This document shows, piece after piece, positions 33,973 through 43,484 of a stretch of 64,000 nt of DNA; positions within the stretch are counted from its first letter, which is position 1, and each line of letters opens with the position of its first letter. Below the pieces are notes generated by a model. It did no database searches. It was given only the letters and a program-made list of their open reading frames with translations, and was not told where the DNA came from. The DNA is from Acidaminococcus fermentans DSM 20731 (GTDB lineage Bacteria > Bacillota > Negativicutes > Acidaminococcales > Acidaminococcaceae). Location of the stretch: contig NC_013740.1 of assembly GCF_000025305.1 (NCBI RefSeq), forward strand, positions 1,488,001 through 1,552,000, given 5' to 3'. Made by a program: the position numbers and the translations under genes.

Positions 33973-35688
33973 TTACAGCGCCTTGTCTAGGATGTCCCGG
34001 ATGGCCTGGATCCAGTCGCCTTCAAAGGAAACGTCGGCCATTTCCCCATTGCACCGGAGCTTGGTTTCCATGGCGTTCCGCTTCATGGTCTTGGGCCCGA
34101 TGACGATCCGCAGGGGGCAGCCGATCAGGTCCGCATCCTTGAACTTCACCCCGGCCCGTTCGTCCCGGTCATCCAGCAGGGTATCGATGCCGGCCTGGTT
34201 CAGGGCGTCGTGGATTTCCACCGCCTTCTGCCAGCTTTCCTCGTCCTTCACGTTCATGGCCAGCACCATCACCTGGTAGGGGGCGATGTTCCTGGGCATG
34301 ATGATCCCGTCCTTGTCGTGGTGCTGTTCGATGGCCGCAGCCAGGGTCCGGCCCACGCCGATGCCATAGCAGCCCATCACCAGGGGATGTTCCTTCCCGT
34401 CCACATCCAGATAAGTGGCATGGAGGGCTTCACTGTACTTGGTGTTCAGCTTGAACACCTGGCCCACTTCGATGCCCCGGGCTTCCTTCAGGTGCCCGTC
34501 ACAGTGGGGGCATTTGTCCCCGGCCACGGCGGTGCTGATGTCCGCCACCTGGGTGTACACGAAATCCCGGGAGGGTTCCGCGTTCACATAGTGGACGTCT
34601 TTTTCGTTGGCGCCGCAGCACACATTGTGCATGTGCATCACCGTATGGTCGATGAGGATGATGGCCTTGTCCTTGTTCAGGCCGATGGGGCCCATGAACC
34701 CAGGCACCGTGCCAGCTTCCCGGATCAGGTCGTCGGGAGCCATGTCCACTTCGTTGCAGCCCACGGCGTTCACCACCTTGGTGTCGTTCACTTCCTTGTC
34801 CCCCCGGACAAAGCACAGCACCAGTTTCCCTTCGTCGGTGACAAAGGCCACGGCCTTTACGCTCTTTTCAATGGGAGATCCCAGGTACTGGCACACCGCT
34901 TCGATGGTGCTGCAGTCCGGAGTGGCTTTCTTTTCCAGTTCTTTCGGTTCTTCAGCCGGAGCTTCGATGGCGGCACATTCGGCCTTTTCCACGTCGGCGG
35001 CGTATTCACAGGTATCGCAGTACACAATGCCCGCTTCCCCGCTGTCCGCCAGGGCCATGAATTCATGGCTGCCCTTGCCGCCGATGGCGCCGCTGTCCGC
35101 TTCCACCGGCCGGTAATCCAGGCCGCACCGGGTGAAGATCCGGCTGTAGGCATCGTATTCATCCTGGTAGGATTTGTCCAGGCCTTCCGCATCCTTGTCG
35201 AAGGAATAAGCGTCCTTCATGATGAATTCCCGGCTGCGCATGAGCCCGAAACGGGGGCGCTTTTCATCCCGGAACTTGCTTTGGATCTGGTACAGGGTCA
35301 CCGGCAGCTGCCGGTAGGAGCGCAGGTCATCCCGGACCAGGGTGGTCACCAGTTCTTCATGGGTGGGCCCCAGGCAGAAATCCCGGCCGTGCCGGTCCTT
35401 CAGCTTGAACATTTCCGCCCCGTATGCCGGCCACCGGCCGCTTTCCTGCCAGATTTCAGAGGGCTGCACAATGGGCATCATGATTTCCTGGGCTCCGGTG
35501 GGGACCATTTCCTCCCGGATGATTTCCTCGATTTTCCGCAGGCTCCGCCAGGCCAGGGGCAGATAGCTGTACAGGCCGCCGGCCACCTTCCGGATGTATC
35601 CGGCCCGGAGCATCAGCTTGTGGCTTTCGATGACGGCTTCTGCCGGAACCTCTCTGAGAGTGGGAGCATACAATTGGGAAACGCGCAT
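33973..35688 (-). CDS. proS: Prolyl-tRNA synthetase (bacterial type)
   Basis: A 571-residue class II synthetase. Motif 1/2 text is LMLRAGYIRKVAGGLYSYLPLA, GPTHEELVTTLVRDDLRSYRQLP and FRDEKRPRFGLMRSREF. An INS cis-editing domain (about 225-400, with PKELEKKATPDCSTIEAVCQYL) follows, then motif 3 (GCYGIGVGRTLAAAIEQHHD) and the anticodon-binding domain. A Cys4-type cluster (CDTCEYAADVEKAEC; CPHC) is visible. It lies 2 bp after ispG in the uppS-cdsA-dxr-rseP-ispG-proS operon. Confidence 0.97.
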   Translation of the reverse strand: MRVSQLYAPTLREVPAEAVIESHKLMLRAGYIRKVAGGLYSYLPLAWRSLRKIEEIIREEMVPTGAQEIMMPIVQPSEIWQESGRWPAYGAEMFKLKDRHGRDFCLGPTHEELVTTLVRDDLRSYRQLPVTLYQIQSKFRDEKRPRFGLMRSREFIMKDAYSFDKDAEGLDKSYQDEYDAYSRIFTRCGLDYRPVEADSGAIGGKGSHEFMALADSGEAGIVYCDTCEYAADVEKAECAAIEAPAEEPKELEKKATPDCSTIEAVCQYLGSPIEKSVKAVAFVTDEGKLVLCFVRGDKEVNDTKVVNAVGCNEVDMAPDDLIREAGTVPGFMGPIGLNKDKAIILIDHTVMHMHNVCCGANEKDVHYVNAEPSRDFVYTQVADISTAVAGDKCPHCDGHLKEARGIEVGQVFKLNTKYSEALHATYLDVDGKEHPLVMGCYGIGVGRTLAAAIEQHHDKDGIIMPRNIAPYQVMVLAMNVKDEESWQKAVEIHDALNQAGIDTLLDDRDERAGVKFKDADLIGCPLRIVIGPKTMKRNAMETKLRCNGEMADVSFEGDWIQAIRDILDKAL

Positions 35689-35690
35689 GT

Positions 35691-36758
35691 TTACAACTTC
35701 CTTTCGTCTGTGATCTTTTGGATTTCTTCAAACAGTTCTTCTACCAGCCGGGCTTCCGGCACCTTCCGAAGGATCTGTCCCTTCCGGAACAACAGACCTT
35801 CGCCCTTGCCTCCGGCAATGCCCACATCGGCCTCCCGGGCTTCACCCGGTCCGTTCACCACGCAGCCCATGACGGCTACGGTAATGGGTTCCGGGATCTC
35901 AGCCAGCCGGGCTTCCACCTCTTTGGCCACCTTTTCCAGGCTCCAGCAGGTCCGGCCGCAGGTGGGGCAGGATACCAGGGTGGGTCCGTGCTGGCGCAGG
36001 CCAAGGGATTTCAGGATCTCGAACCCGGCATCGATTTCCGCCAGGGGATCCCCGGTAAGGGAAACCCGGATGGTGTCCCCGATGCCTTCGGCCAGCAGGG
36101 TGCCGATGCCCACGGCGCTTTTGATGAGACCGCTGCGGATGGTCCCCGCCTCGGTGATCCCCACATGGAGGGGATAGTCGCACTCTCTGGCCATGAGCCG
36201 GTAGGCGGCCAGGGTCAGGGGCACATCGTGGGCTTTGAGAGAAATGACGATATTATTATAATCCATTTCTTCCAGAATATGAATATGGCGCCAGGCGGCT
36301 TCCACCAGGGCTTCCGCCGTAGGGTGCCCGTATTTTTCCAGCAGGTCTTTGGGCAGGGACCCGGCGTTCACCCCGATGCGGATGGGCACCTGCCGCTGCC
36401 GGGCGGCTTCCACCACCTTTTCCACCCGGTCCCGTCCCCCGATGTTCCCCGGGTTCAGACGCAGGGCGTCCACCCCGGATTCCAGGGCCGCCAGGGCCAG
36501 CCGGTAATCGAAATGGATGTCCGCCACCAGGGGGATGGCGATCTGTTTCCGGATTTCCTTCAGGGCCTGGGCCGCTTCCAGGGTGGGCACGGCGCAGCGG
36601 ATGATTTCACAGCCCCGGTCCGTGAGCCGGTGGATCTGGTCCACGGTGGCGGGGATATTTTCGGTTTTCGTATTGGTCATGGACTGGACGGCCACCGGGT
36701 TCTCTCCCCCGATGGTCACCTGGCCGATGGCAATGGTACGGCTTTTTCTTCTTTCCAT
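35691..36758 (-). CDS. ispG: 4-hydroxy-3-methylbut-2-enyl-diphosphate synthase
   Basis: A 355-residue [4Fe-4S] enzyme, the penultimate step of the MEP isoprenoid pathway. The TIM-barrel part has GENPVAVQSMTNTKTENIPAT and VADIHFDYRLALAA, LRLNPGNIG. The C-terminal cluster domain has CPTCGRTCWSLE and VMGCVVNGPGEAREADVGIAG. Co-transcription with dxr and uppS places precursor synthesis and undecaprenyl synthesis together. Confidence 0.96.
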   Translation of the reverse strand: MERRKSRTIAIGQVTIGGENPVAVQSMTNTKTENIPATVDQIHRLTDRGCEIIRCAVPTLEAAQALKEIRKQIAIPLVADIHFDYRLALAALESGVDALRLNPGNIGGRDRVEKVVEAARQRQVPIRIGVNAGSLPKDLLEKYGHPTAEALVEAAWRHIHILEEMDYNNIVISLKAHDVPLTLAAYRLMARECDYPLHVGITEAGTIRSGLIKSAVGIGTLLAEGIGDTIRVSLTGDPLAEIDAGFEILKSLGLRQHGPTLVSCPTCGRTCWSLEKVAKEVEARLAEIPEPITVAVMGCVVNGPGEAREADVGIAGGKGEGLLFRKGQILRKVPEARLVEELFEEIQKITDERKL

Positions 36759-36767
36759 GGTTTCCTC

Positions 36768-37784
36768 CTACTGCAGCAGATCATGCAGGGTGGCGAAAAT
36801 GGTCAGGGCCACGATGCAGCCCACCCCGATCATCTGGATCACTTCCTTGGCTTTGGGGGCCAGGGCATGGCCCAGGATCCCCTCCACCACCAGCACCAGG
36901 AACTGGCCTCCGTCCAGGGCCGGGATGGGCACCAGATTCAGCACCGCCAGGTTCAGGCTCAGAAAGGCCATGAACTCCAGGTAGGGCACCGCCCCCTGGG
37001 CCGCCACGTCCCCGGCCATGTGGGCCACGCCGATGGGGCCGGCGATATCCGCGTTCACCTTGCCGGTGATCATCTTCCGGAGTCCGTCCACCATGGCGGC
37101 GGTGGTCCGGCCCACGGCCAGGGCCGCAGTCTTCAGGCTTTCTCCCAGGGACAGCTGCCGGTGTTCCACCCGGGGCCGGACCCCGATCAGGAACCGGTGG
37201 GATTCCCCGTCATACCGGGGCTTCAGCACCACCGTCCGTTCCGTCCCGTTCCGATCGATCACCACCTGGCCCGGTTCCGGTCCGTTCTGCTGGACCAGGG
37301 CATTGATGTCATTCCATTTTTCCAGTTTCCGGCCGTTGATGCTCACCAGCCGGTCCCCGGCCTTGAGCCCCGCTTCCGCTCCCGGATATCCTTCCATCAG
37401 GGAGCCCACCACCGGTTCGTTTACCGGCAGGGTCAGGCCGCTGAAAGCAAACACCCCGAAGAAGATCAGGAAAGGCAGGAGGAAATTCATGAAGGGCCCT
37501 GCCAGGATCACCAGCATCCGGGCCCACAGGGGACGGCCGTTGAATCCCCGGGGCGTCACCGCCTCCCCCGGCTCCATGCCGGCAATGCGGTTGTAGCCCC
37601 CCAGAGGGCACAGCCGGAGGGAATACAGGGTCTCCCCCACTTTTTTCTGGAACAGCCTGGGCCCGAAGCCGATGGAAAACTCCGTAACCAGCATGCCGGT
37701 ACCTTTGGCCGCCAGGAAATGGCCCAGTTCATGGACCGTGATCAGCACACCGAACAGGACGATGGCTGCAAGAATCGTCAACAA
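36768..37784 (-). CDS. rseP: RIP site-2 metalloprotease (RseP/RasP family)
   Basis: A 338-residue intramembrane zinc protease. HELGH lies in TVHELGHFLAAKGTG near residue 18 in the first membrane segment. Then come a PDZ domain (EGYPGAEAGLKAGDRLVSINGR, ~130-190) and the third catalytic motif NLVPIPALDGGQ near the last helices. It cleaves anti-sigma factors and signal-peptide remnants. The dxr-rseP-ispG order is standard. Confidence 0.95.
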   Translation of the reverse strand: MLTILAAIVLFGVLITVHELGHFLAAKGTGMLVTEFSIGFGPRLFQKKVGETLYSLRLCPLGGYNRIAGMEPGEAVTPRGFNGRPLWARMLVILAGPFMNFLLPFLIFFGVFAFSGLTLPVNEPVVGSLMEGYPGAEAGLKAGDRLVSINGRKLEKWNDINALVQQNGPEPGQVVIDRNGTERTVVLKPRYDGESHRFLIGVRPRVEHRQLSLGESLKTAALAVGRTTAAMVDGLRKMITGKVNADIAGPIGVAHMAGDVAAQGAVPYLEFMAFLSLNLAVLNLVPIPALDGGQFLVLVVEGILGHALAPKAKEVIQMIGVGCIVALTIFATLHDLLQ

Positions 37785-37796
37785 GGCTTTTCCCTC

Positions 37797-38951
37797 CTAC
37801 TGTCCCCGGGCCACCAGGTCTTCCGCCAGGGCCCGGGCCTTCCGGTCCGCTTCCACAATGGTTTCGTACCCGTCCACTTTTTCCGGCACCGTGGCTTCCA
37901 GCACCTTTTCGATCAGGTCGGCAATGCCCAGGAAGGACAGCCGGCCCTGGAGAAAGGAAGCCACCGCCACTTCGTTGGCCGCATTGAAGGTGCAGGGCAG
38001 GGTGCCGCCGGTTTTCCCAGCCTGGATGGCCAGGGCCAGGGCACGGAAGACTTTGGTATCCGGTTCATAAAATTCCAGGGCCCCGGCCTTCACCAGGTCC
38101 AGCTGGTCAAAGGCCACCGGCCACCGGTCCGGCCAGCTGAGGGCATACTGGATGGGCAGCTTCATATCCGCTACCCCCAGCTGGGCCATCACCGCCCCGT
38201 CGCTGTATTCCACCAGGCTGTGGACGATGCTCTGGGGATGGATGATGGGAACGATCTTTTCATAGGGAGCATCAAACAGCCAGTGGGCCTCGATCACTTC
38301 AAGTCCTTTGTTGGCCAGGGTGGAGGAATCGATGGTCACCTTGGTGCCCATGGTCCAGGTGGGATGATGGAGGCACTGCTCCACGGTCACCCCCTGGAGT
38401 TCTTCCCGGGTCCTGCCCCGGAAGGGCCCCCCGGAGGCCGTCAGCAGGATCCGTTTCAGGTCTTTGTGGGCGTTGCCCTGGAGACACTGGAAAATGGCAC
38501 TGTGTTCGCTGTCCACAGGGGTCAGACGGACCCCGGCCTTTTTCACCGCGTCCATCACCAGGCTGCCCGCCGCCACCAGGGTCTCCTTGTTGGCCAGGGC
38601 AATGTGCTTCCCGGCCCGGATGGCCGCCAGGGTGGGACGAAGCCCCGCATAGCCCACCATGGCACCCAGCACCGTATCCGCTTCGCTGCAGGTGGCTGCG
38701 GCCATGATCCCTTCGGGACCGCTGAGGATCTCCGTAGGTCCGTTGTACCGTTCCTTCAGCCTTTTGGCCGCTGCAGGATCCGAAAGGGCCGCCACCAGGG
38801 GCTGGAACTTCCGGATCTGGGCTTCCAGCAAGGCATCGTTTTTATGGGCCGCCAGAGCCACCACCCGGATCCGTTCCGGGTTGGCCGCCGCCACATCCAG
38901 GGTCTGGGTGCCGATGGAACCGGTGGACCCCAATATTGCGATTTTCTTCAT
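37797..38951 (-). CDS. dxr: 1-deoxy-D-xylulose 5-phosphate reductoisomerase
   Basis: A 384-residue NADPH enzyme making MEP. It has the Rossmann motif ILGSTGSIGTQTLDV, LANKETLVAAG, VDSEHSAIFQCLQG, LTASGGPFRGRT and HPTWTMGTKVTIDSSTLANKG. The start at 38951 (MKKIAI) has GGAGG 5 nt upstream. Third gene of the uppS operon. Confidence 0.97.
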   Translation of the reverse strand: MKKIAILGSTGSIGTQTLDVAAANPERIRVVALAAHKNDALLEAQIRKFQPLVAALSDPAAAKRLKERYNGPTEILSGPEGIMAAATCSEADTVLGAMVGYAGLRPTLAAIRAGKHIALANKETLVAAGSLVMDAVKKAGVRLTPVDSEHSAIFQCLQGNAHKDLKRILLTASGGPFRGRTREELQGVTVEQCLHHPTWTMGTKVTIDSSTLANKGLEVIEAHWLFDAPYEKIVPIIHPQSIVHSLVEYSDGAVMAQLGVADMKLPIQYALSWPDRWPVAFDQLDLVKAGALEFYEPDTKVFRALALAIQAGKTGGTLPCTFNAANEVAVASFLQGRLSFLGIADLIEKVLEATVPEKVDGYETIVEADRKARALAEDLVARGQ

Positions 38952-38962
38952 GGAAACCTCCT

Positions 38963-39793
38963 TCAGCCCAGCAGGCACAGGGTAATGAAATAATAGGCAA
39001 AGGGCACCGAGAAGATCAGGCTGTCACACCGGTCCAGCACACCCCCGTGGCCAGGGAAGAAATTGCCGGAATCCTTGATGTCACAGGACCGTTTCAGGAT
39101 GCTTTCCACCAGGTCGCCCAGAGGGGCGAAGAACCCGATGCCCACCCCCAGGAGCAGCACCGGCACCAGAGGATACCGGAGCCACAGGGAGCCCAGGAGC
39201 CACACGGTGGCCACGCAGCCAAGGAAGCCGCACAGGGCCCCTTCCCGGGTCTTTTTGGGGCTCACCCTGGGCAGCAGCTTGGTCTTCCCGAAAGCCCGTC
39301 CCCCGAAATAGGCAAAGGTGTCACTGGCCCAGGTGGCGAACATCACCGTCCACAGCAGGGCTTCCCCCAGGCTCACCGTCCCCCATCCGGGGATGGTGTG
39401 GAAGGGACCGGAAAGTTCCCGGAGCAGGATGAAATGGGCAAAGGGCAGCCCCAGGTACACCAGAGCCATGCAGGTCAGGCCGGTGTTTTCCGGAAAATGG
39501 CCCTGGGCATAAAAACAGAGCCCTTCCAGCAGCACCAAAAGGGAAAACAGGGTCACCAGGGGCAGCAGCCAGTCCGGTCTCCCCAGCCCGGCCGCCCCGA
39601 TGAGAAGAGCCGTACCCACAAGTCCCGTGGCCCGGTACACCTGGATCCCGTCCCGGGTCAGCATGTTCCGGTATTCCCGGAAGCCCACCAGCCCCAGGAT
39701 CAGTACTCCCAGAGCAAACAGCAGGCCCCCCATCTTGATCAAAAACAATGCAATGGGGATGGCGACGATCGCCGTCCGTATTCTCTGTCCCAT
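38963..39793 (-). CDS. cdsA: Phosphatidate cytidylyltransferase
   Basis: A 276-residue integral membrane enzyme making CDP-diacylglycerol for phospholipids. About eight hydrophobic segments, with the signature near the C-terminus: SPKKTREGALCGFLG, GDLVESILKRSCDIKDSGNFFPGHGGVLDRCDSL (conserved Asp and GHGG). It sits between uppS and dxr as in many bacteria. Confidence 0.95.
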   Translation of the reverse strand: MGQRIRTAIVAIPIALFLIKMGGLLFALGVLILGLVGFREYRNMLTRDGIQVYRATGLVGTALLIGAAGLGRPDWLLPLVTLFSLLVLLEGLCFYAQGHFPENTGLTCMALVYLGLPFAHFILLRELSGPFHTIPGWGTVSLGEALLWTVMFATWASDTFAYFGGRAFGKTKLLPRVSPKKTREGALCGFLGCVATVWLLGSLWLRYPLVPVLLLGVGIGFFAPLGDLVESILKRSCDIKDSGNFFPGHGGVLDRCDSLIFSVPFAYYFITLCLLG

Positions 39794-39805
39794 AGTCAGC
39801 GCCTC

Positions 39806-40597
39806 TTATTTCTGATTCAGGCCGCCGAACCGGCGGTCCCGTTTCTGATAACTGAACACCGCTTCCGTCAGCAGTTCCTCGGAAAAGTCCGGCCAGAAAA
39901 CAGGCGTGGTCCAGAATTCCGAATAGGCGATCTGCCAGAGCATGAAATTGCTCACCCGCAGGTCACCCCCGGTGCGGATCAAAAGATCCGGTGCCGGCAG
40001 GCCCCGGGTATACAGATGTTCTTCGATGGTCTTTTCATTTATGGCATCCGGGGTCAGGGTCCCCTGCTGGACGGAGCCGGCGATTTCCCGCACGGCCTCC
40101 ACCAGCTCCCGCTGGCCGCCGTAATTGATTGCGATATTCAGGATGATTCCCGTATTGTCCTTGGTCACGTCCAGGGCATGGTCCATCTTTTCCTGGACAA
40201 TGGCGGGCAGTCCCTCCCGGGAGCCCATGAAACGGATACGGACATTGTACTGATTGAATTCTTCCAGTTCACTGGTCAGATACTGGCACAGAAGATCCAT
40301 GATGAAACGGACTTCCGTAACGGGCCGTTTCCAGTTTTCCGTGGAAAAGGCGTAGACGCTCAGGGCCTTGATGCCCAGATGGTCTGCAAACTTCACGATC
40401 CGCCGCAGGGTGCGGGCACCGGCTGCATGGCCGAAGGTCCGGGGTTTTCCCTGGGCTCTGGCCCACCGGCCGTTGCCGTCCATGATGATGGCCACGTGGC
40501 AGGGGATCAGATCGGGCTGAAGCATGGAAGTATCCACCCCGTCGGTTTCCGGGATGGGTTCCGGTTTGGAAGTGAGGCCTAAGAGTTTTTTCAGCAT
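39806..40597 (-). CDS. uppS: Undecaprenyl diphosphate synthase (isoprenyl transferase)
   Basis: A 263-residue cis-prenyltransferase making the C55 lipid carrier for cell-wall synthesis. Motifs: CHVAIIMDGNGRWARAQGKPR, LSVYAFSTENWKRP, and LLIRTGGDLRVSNFMLWQIAYSE. I prefer the ATG at 40597 because AGGGG is 7 nt upstream; an ATG two codons earlier abuts it. The ribosome-binding site lies right after the T-run of the ferredoxin terminator, so read-through or a hidden promoter must supply transcription. Confidence 0.96.
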   Translation of the reverse strand: MLKKLLGLTSKPEPIPETDGVDTSMLQPDLIPCHVAIIMDGNGRWARAQGKPRTFGHAAGARTLRRIVKFADHLGIKALSVYAFSTENWKRPVTEVRFIMDLLCQYLTSELEEFNQYNVRIRFMGSREGLPAIVQEKMDHALDVTKDNTGIILNIAINYGGQRELVEAVREIAGSVQQGTLTPDAINEKTIEEHLYTRGLPAPDLLIRTGGDLRVSNFMLWQIAYSEFWTTPVFWPDFSEELLTEAVFSYQKRDRRFGGLNQK

Positions 40598-40609
40598 TGG
40601 CATACCCCT

Positions 40610-40650
40610 ATAAAAAAATTTGCGCAGCCTGCTTACGCGGGCTGCGCAAC
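40610..40650 (-). terminator. Ferredoxin terminator
   Basis: TTGCGCAGCC pairs with GGCTGCGCAA, followed on the minus strand by ATTTTTTTATA. It lies 14 nt after the ferredoxin stop and 7 nt before the uppS start. Confidence 0.85.
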
Positions 40651-40663
40651 AACGCCAGAAAGC

Positions 40664-40837
40664 TTATTCAGCTTTGATAGCGCCAACCGGGCAAGCGCCG
40701 GTGCAAGCATCGCAATCGATGCAGCTGGCTTCGTCAACCTTGTACTTGCCGTTGTCTTCAGCGATTGCACCTACCGGGCAGGTCCCAGCGCAGGAACCGC
40801 AGCCGATGCATTCGTCTTGGTTAATTTTGTGTGCCAT
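40664..40837 (-). CDS. 2[4Fe-4S] ferredoxin
   Basis: A 57-residue clostridial-type ferredoxin. The two cluster motifs are CIGCGSCAGTCPVGAI and CIDCDACTGACPVGAI, each CxxCxxCxxxCP. It is a low-potential electron carrier, typical of anaerobes and their pyruvate or glutaconyl metabolism. The ATG at 40837 follows GGGAGGTG by about 10 nt. Its first 67 bases overlap, in another frame, the end of the upstream PASTA-like gene. It is followed by a strong terminator. Confidence 0.95.
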   Translation of the reverse strand: MAHKINQDECIGCGSCAGTCPVGAIAEDNGKYKVDEASCIDCDACTGACPVGAIKAE

Positions 40838-41073
40838 TGGTCAGTACACCTCCCTTCGAATTTGCAACCAACAATAATTTGTAATGTATGGTCAGACACA
40901 ACGGTCTGCTTAAGGATATAAGCAGAGTCATCATGCCAGACTAGCGCAGGATGGTGAAGATAAGGTTCCGCCCGGACGATTTCAGCCTGCCAGCCGGCCT
41001 GCTCCAGTTTTTTCAGAGCCAGGGCCAGGGGCCGGGCCAGTACATCGGGGGCCTTGGGAGCTGCCGTACTCAC
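40771..41073 (-). CDS. Small protein with PASTA-like domain
   Basis: 100 residues with no signal peptide. Residues 8-68 (APDVLARPLALALKKLEQAG, then AEIVRAEPY and a final strand LQIIVGCK) follow the PASTA pattern: P-D-V, G-x-x-A-L-x-x-L-x-x-A-G helix, then three strands. The start is a GTG that overlaps the frr stop as GTGA, suggesting real translational coupling. The tail overlaps the ferredoxin gene by 67 bp. Function unknown. PASTA domains elsewhere bind peptidoglycan outside the cell, which does not fit a cytoplasmic protein. Confidence 0.6.
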   Translation of the reverse strand: MSTAAPKAPDVLARPLALALKKLEQAGWQAEIVRAEPYLHHPALVWHDDSAYILKQTVVSDHTLQIIVGCKFEGRCTDQWHTKLTKTNASAAVPALGPAR

Positions 41074-41633
41074 ACCGACATGACTTCCTTTTCTTTCTGG
41101 GCCAGGACATCATCGATTTTCTTCATGAATTTGTCCGTCAGCTTCTGGGAAAAATCCGTTGCATCTTTGGCATCATCTTCGGTGATTTCTTTGGCTTTCA
41201 CCTGTTTTTTCACAGCGTCATTGAAATCCCGGCGGATGTTCCGGATTTCCACCCGGCTGGCTTCGCCCTTTTTGTTGACCACCTTTACCAGTTCCTTCCG
41301 GCGTTCTTCCGTCAGGAGAGGCAGGTTCAGGCGGATCACAGTCCCGTCGTTGTTGGGGTTCAGGCCCAGGTCGGAAGTCATGATGGCCTTTTCAATGACC
41401 TTCAGCAGGCTCCGGTCCCAGGGCTGGATCACGATCATACGGGGTTCCGGCACGGACACATTGGCCACCTGGGTCACAGGAGTGGGAGCCCCATAGTAGT
41501 CCACTTTCACCTGGTCCAGCAGGGACGGGGTAGCCCGCCCGGTGCGGATGTTGGTCAGTTCGTTCCGGAGCGCATGGAGCGCTTTATCCATCTTTTCTTG
41601 GGTTTTGGTTTGCAGTTCTTCAATCGTTGCCAT
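41070..41633 (-). CDS. frr: Ribosome recycling factor
   Basis: A 187-residue RRF. Characteristic text: KMDKALHALRNELTNIRTGRA, VDYYGAPTPVTQVANV, IQPWDRSLLKVIEKAI, and LPLLTEERRKELVKVV. It splits post-termination ribosomes with EF-G. It lies 1 bp after pyrH, the usual order rpsB-tsf-pyrH-frr. Confidence 0.97.
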   Translation of the reverse strand: MATIEELQTKTQEKMDKALHALRNELTNIRTGRATPSLLDQVKVDYYGAPTPVTQVANVSVPEPRMIVIQPWDRSLLKVIEKAIMTSDLGLNPNNDGTVIRLNLPLLTEERRKELVKVVNKKGEASRVEIRNIRRDFNDAVKKQVKAKEITEDDAKDATDFSQKLTDKFMKKIDDVLAQKEKEVMSV

Positions 41634-42371
<738 letters not shown>

Positions 42372-42465
42372 CTACAGAGTTCCGCAGATCTTGAACAAGA
42401 AGTCATCCACAGTTCTACAATGCTTTTGAAAGGTCCGGACCAGCCGTCCCCTTCCGTTCTTTATC

Positions 42466-42494
42466 ATTATAGGTGAAAATGGTCTTTCCTGCAA
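42466..42494 (-). promoter_or_regulatory. pyrH promoter
   Basis: Minus-strand TTGCAG (42489-42494), 17-bp spacer, TATAAT (42466-42471), about 105 nt upstream of pyrH. Confidence 0.75.
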
Positions 42495-42513
42495 GACTGA
42501 ATCTAGAATGTCT

Positions 42514-42552
42514 CAAAAAACAAGGGGCTGCCGCACAAGCGAGAGCCCCTTG
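42514..42552 (-). terminator. rpsB-tsf terminator
   Basis: CAAGGGGCT pairs with AGCCCCTTG and is followed on the minus strand by TTTTTTGAG. It begins about 9 nt after the tsf stop codon. Confidence 0.8.
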
Positions 42553-42560
42553 CAAGAGTG

Positions 42561-43442
42561 TTATTTTACGAAGCTGGCAACTTCAGCAGCGAAGTCTTCC
42601 TTCTTCTTTTCAATGCCTTCGCCCAGCTGGAAGCGGACGAATCTCTTTGCCTTGGCATTGTGTTCCTTCAGCAGGGTGCTGATGGATTTATCCGGATCTT
42701 TGATGAATTCCTGATCCACCAGGCAGATTTCCTTATAGAATTTCTGGATACGGCCCATAACCATCTTTTCGATGATTTTTTCCGGTTTTCCTTCGTTCTT
42801 GGCCTGTTCAGCCAGGACTTCTTTTTCGTGATCCAGTTCGCTGGCAGGAACCTGAGTCCGGTCCAGATAGGACGGGTTGGCAGCAGCGATGTGCATGGCC
42901 ACGTCTTTGGCCACTTCCGCATCCCCGCCTTCCAGTTCAACCAGGACGCCGATCTTGCCGGCCCCATGGATGTAATGGCCCAGGGTATCGTTGCCGTATT
43001 CATACACGGCGAAGCGGCGGACATCGATCTTTTCGCCGATCTTGGCGATGGCTTCGGTGATCACTTCGCTGACTTTCTTGTCCGTACCTTCGAAGGTCTG
43101 GTCGTTCAGTTCAGCCACATCAGCCGGTTTGTGGGCGGCAATGTGTTTGGCCACGCTCAGCACCAGGTTCTTGTATTCGTCGGTGTTGGCCACAAAGTCG
43201 GTTTCGCAGTTGACTTCCACCAGGACAGCCACTTTATTGGCTTCGTCCACATATGCTTCCACCAGGCCTTCAGCAGCCACACGGCTGGCCTTTTTGGCAG
43301 CCTTGGACAGGCCTTTTTCTCTCAGGTAGTCGATTGCCTGATCCATATCGCCGTTGGTGGCGGTCAGGGCCTTTTTGCAGTCCATCATGCCGGCGCCGGT
43401 ACGTTCACGCAGTTCTTTAACCATGCTAGCAGTAATTGCCAT
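42561..43442 (-). CDS. tsf: Elongation factor Ts
   Basis: A 293-residue nucleotide-exchange factor for EF-Tu. The N-terminal UBA-like domain reads [20 protein letters not shown]; the core contains [20 protein letters not shown] near residue 72 and HIAAHKP; the C-terminal half repeats the fold. It lies 42 bp after rpsB in the standard two-gene operon. Confidence 0.97.
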   Translation of the reverse strand: MAITASMVKELRERTGAGMMDCKKALTATNGDMDQAIDYLREKGLSKAAKKASRVAAEGLVEAYVDEANKVAVLVEVNCETDFVANTDEYKNLVLSVAKHIAAHKPADVAELNDQTFEGTDKKVSEVITEAIAKIGEKIDVRRFAVYEYGNDTLGHYIHGAGKIGVLVELEGGDAEVAKDVAMHIAAANPSYLDRTQVPASELDHEKEVLAEQAKNEGKPEKIIEKMVMGRIQKFYKEICLVDQEFIKDPDKSISTLLKEHNAKAKRFVRFQLGEGIEKKKEDFAAEVASFVK

Positions 43443-43484
43443 CAGTATTCCTCCTGTAACTTTATGGAATTTGGGAAAGGAAGC

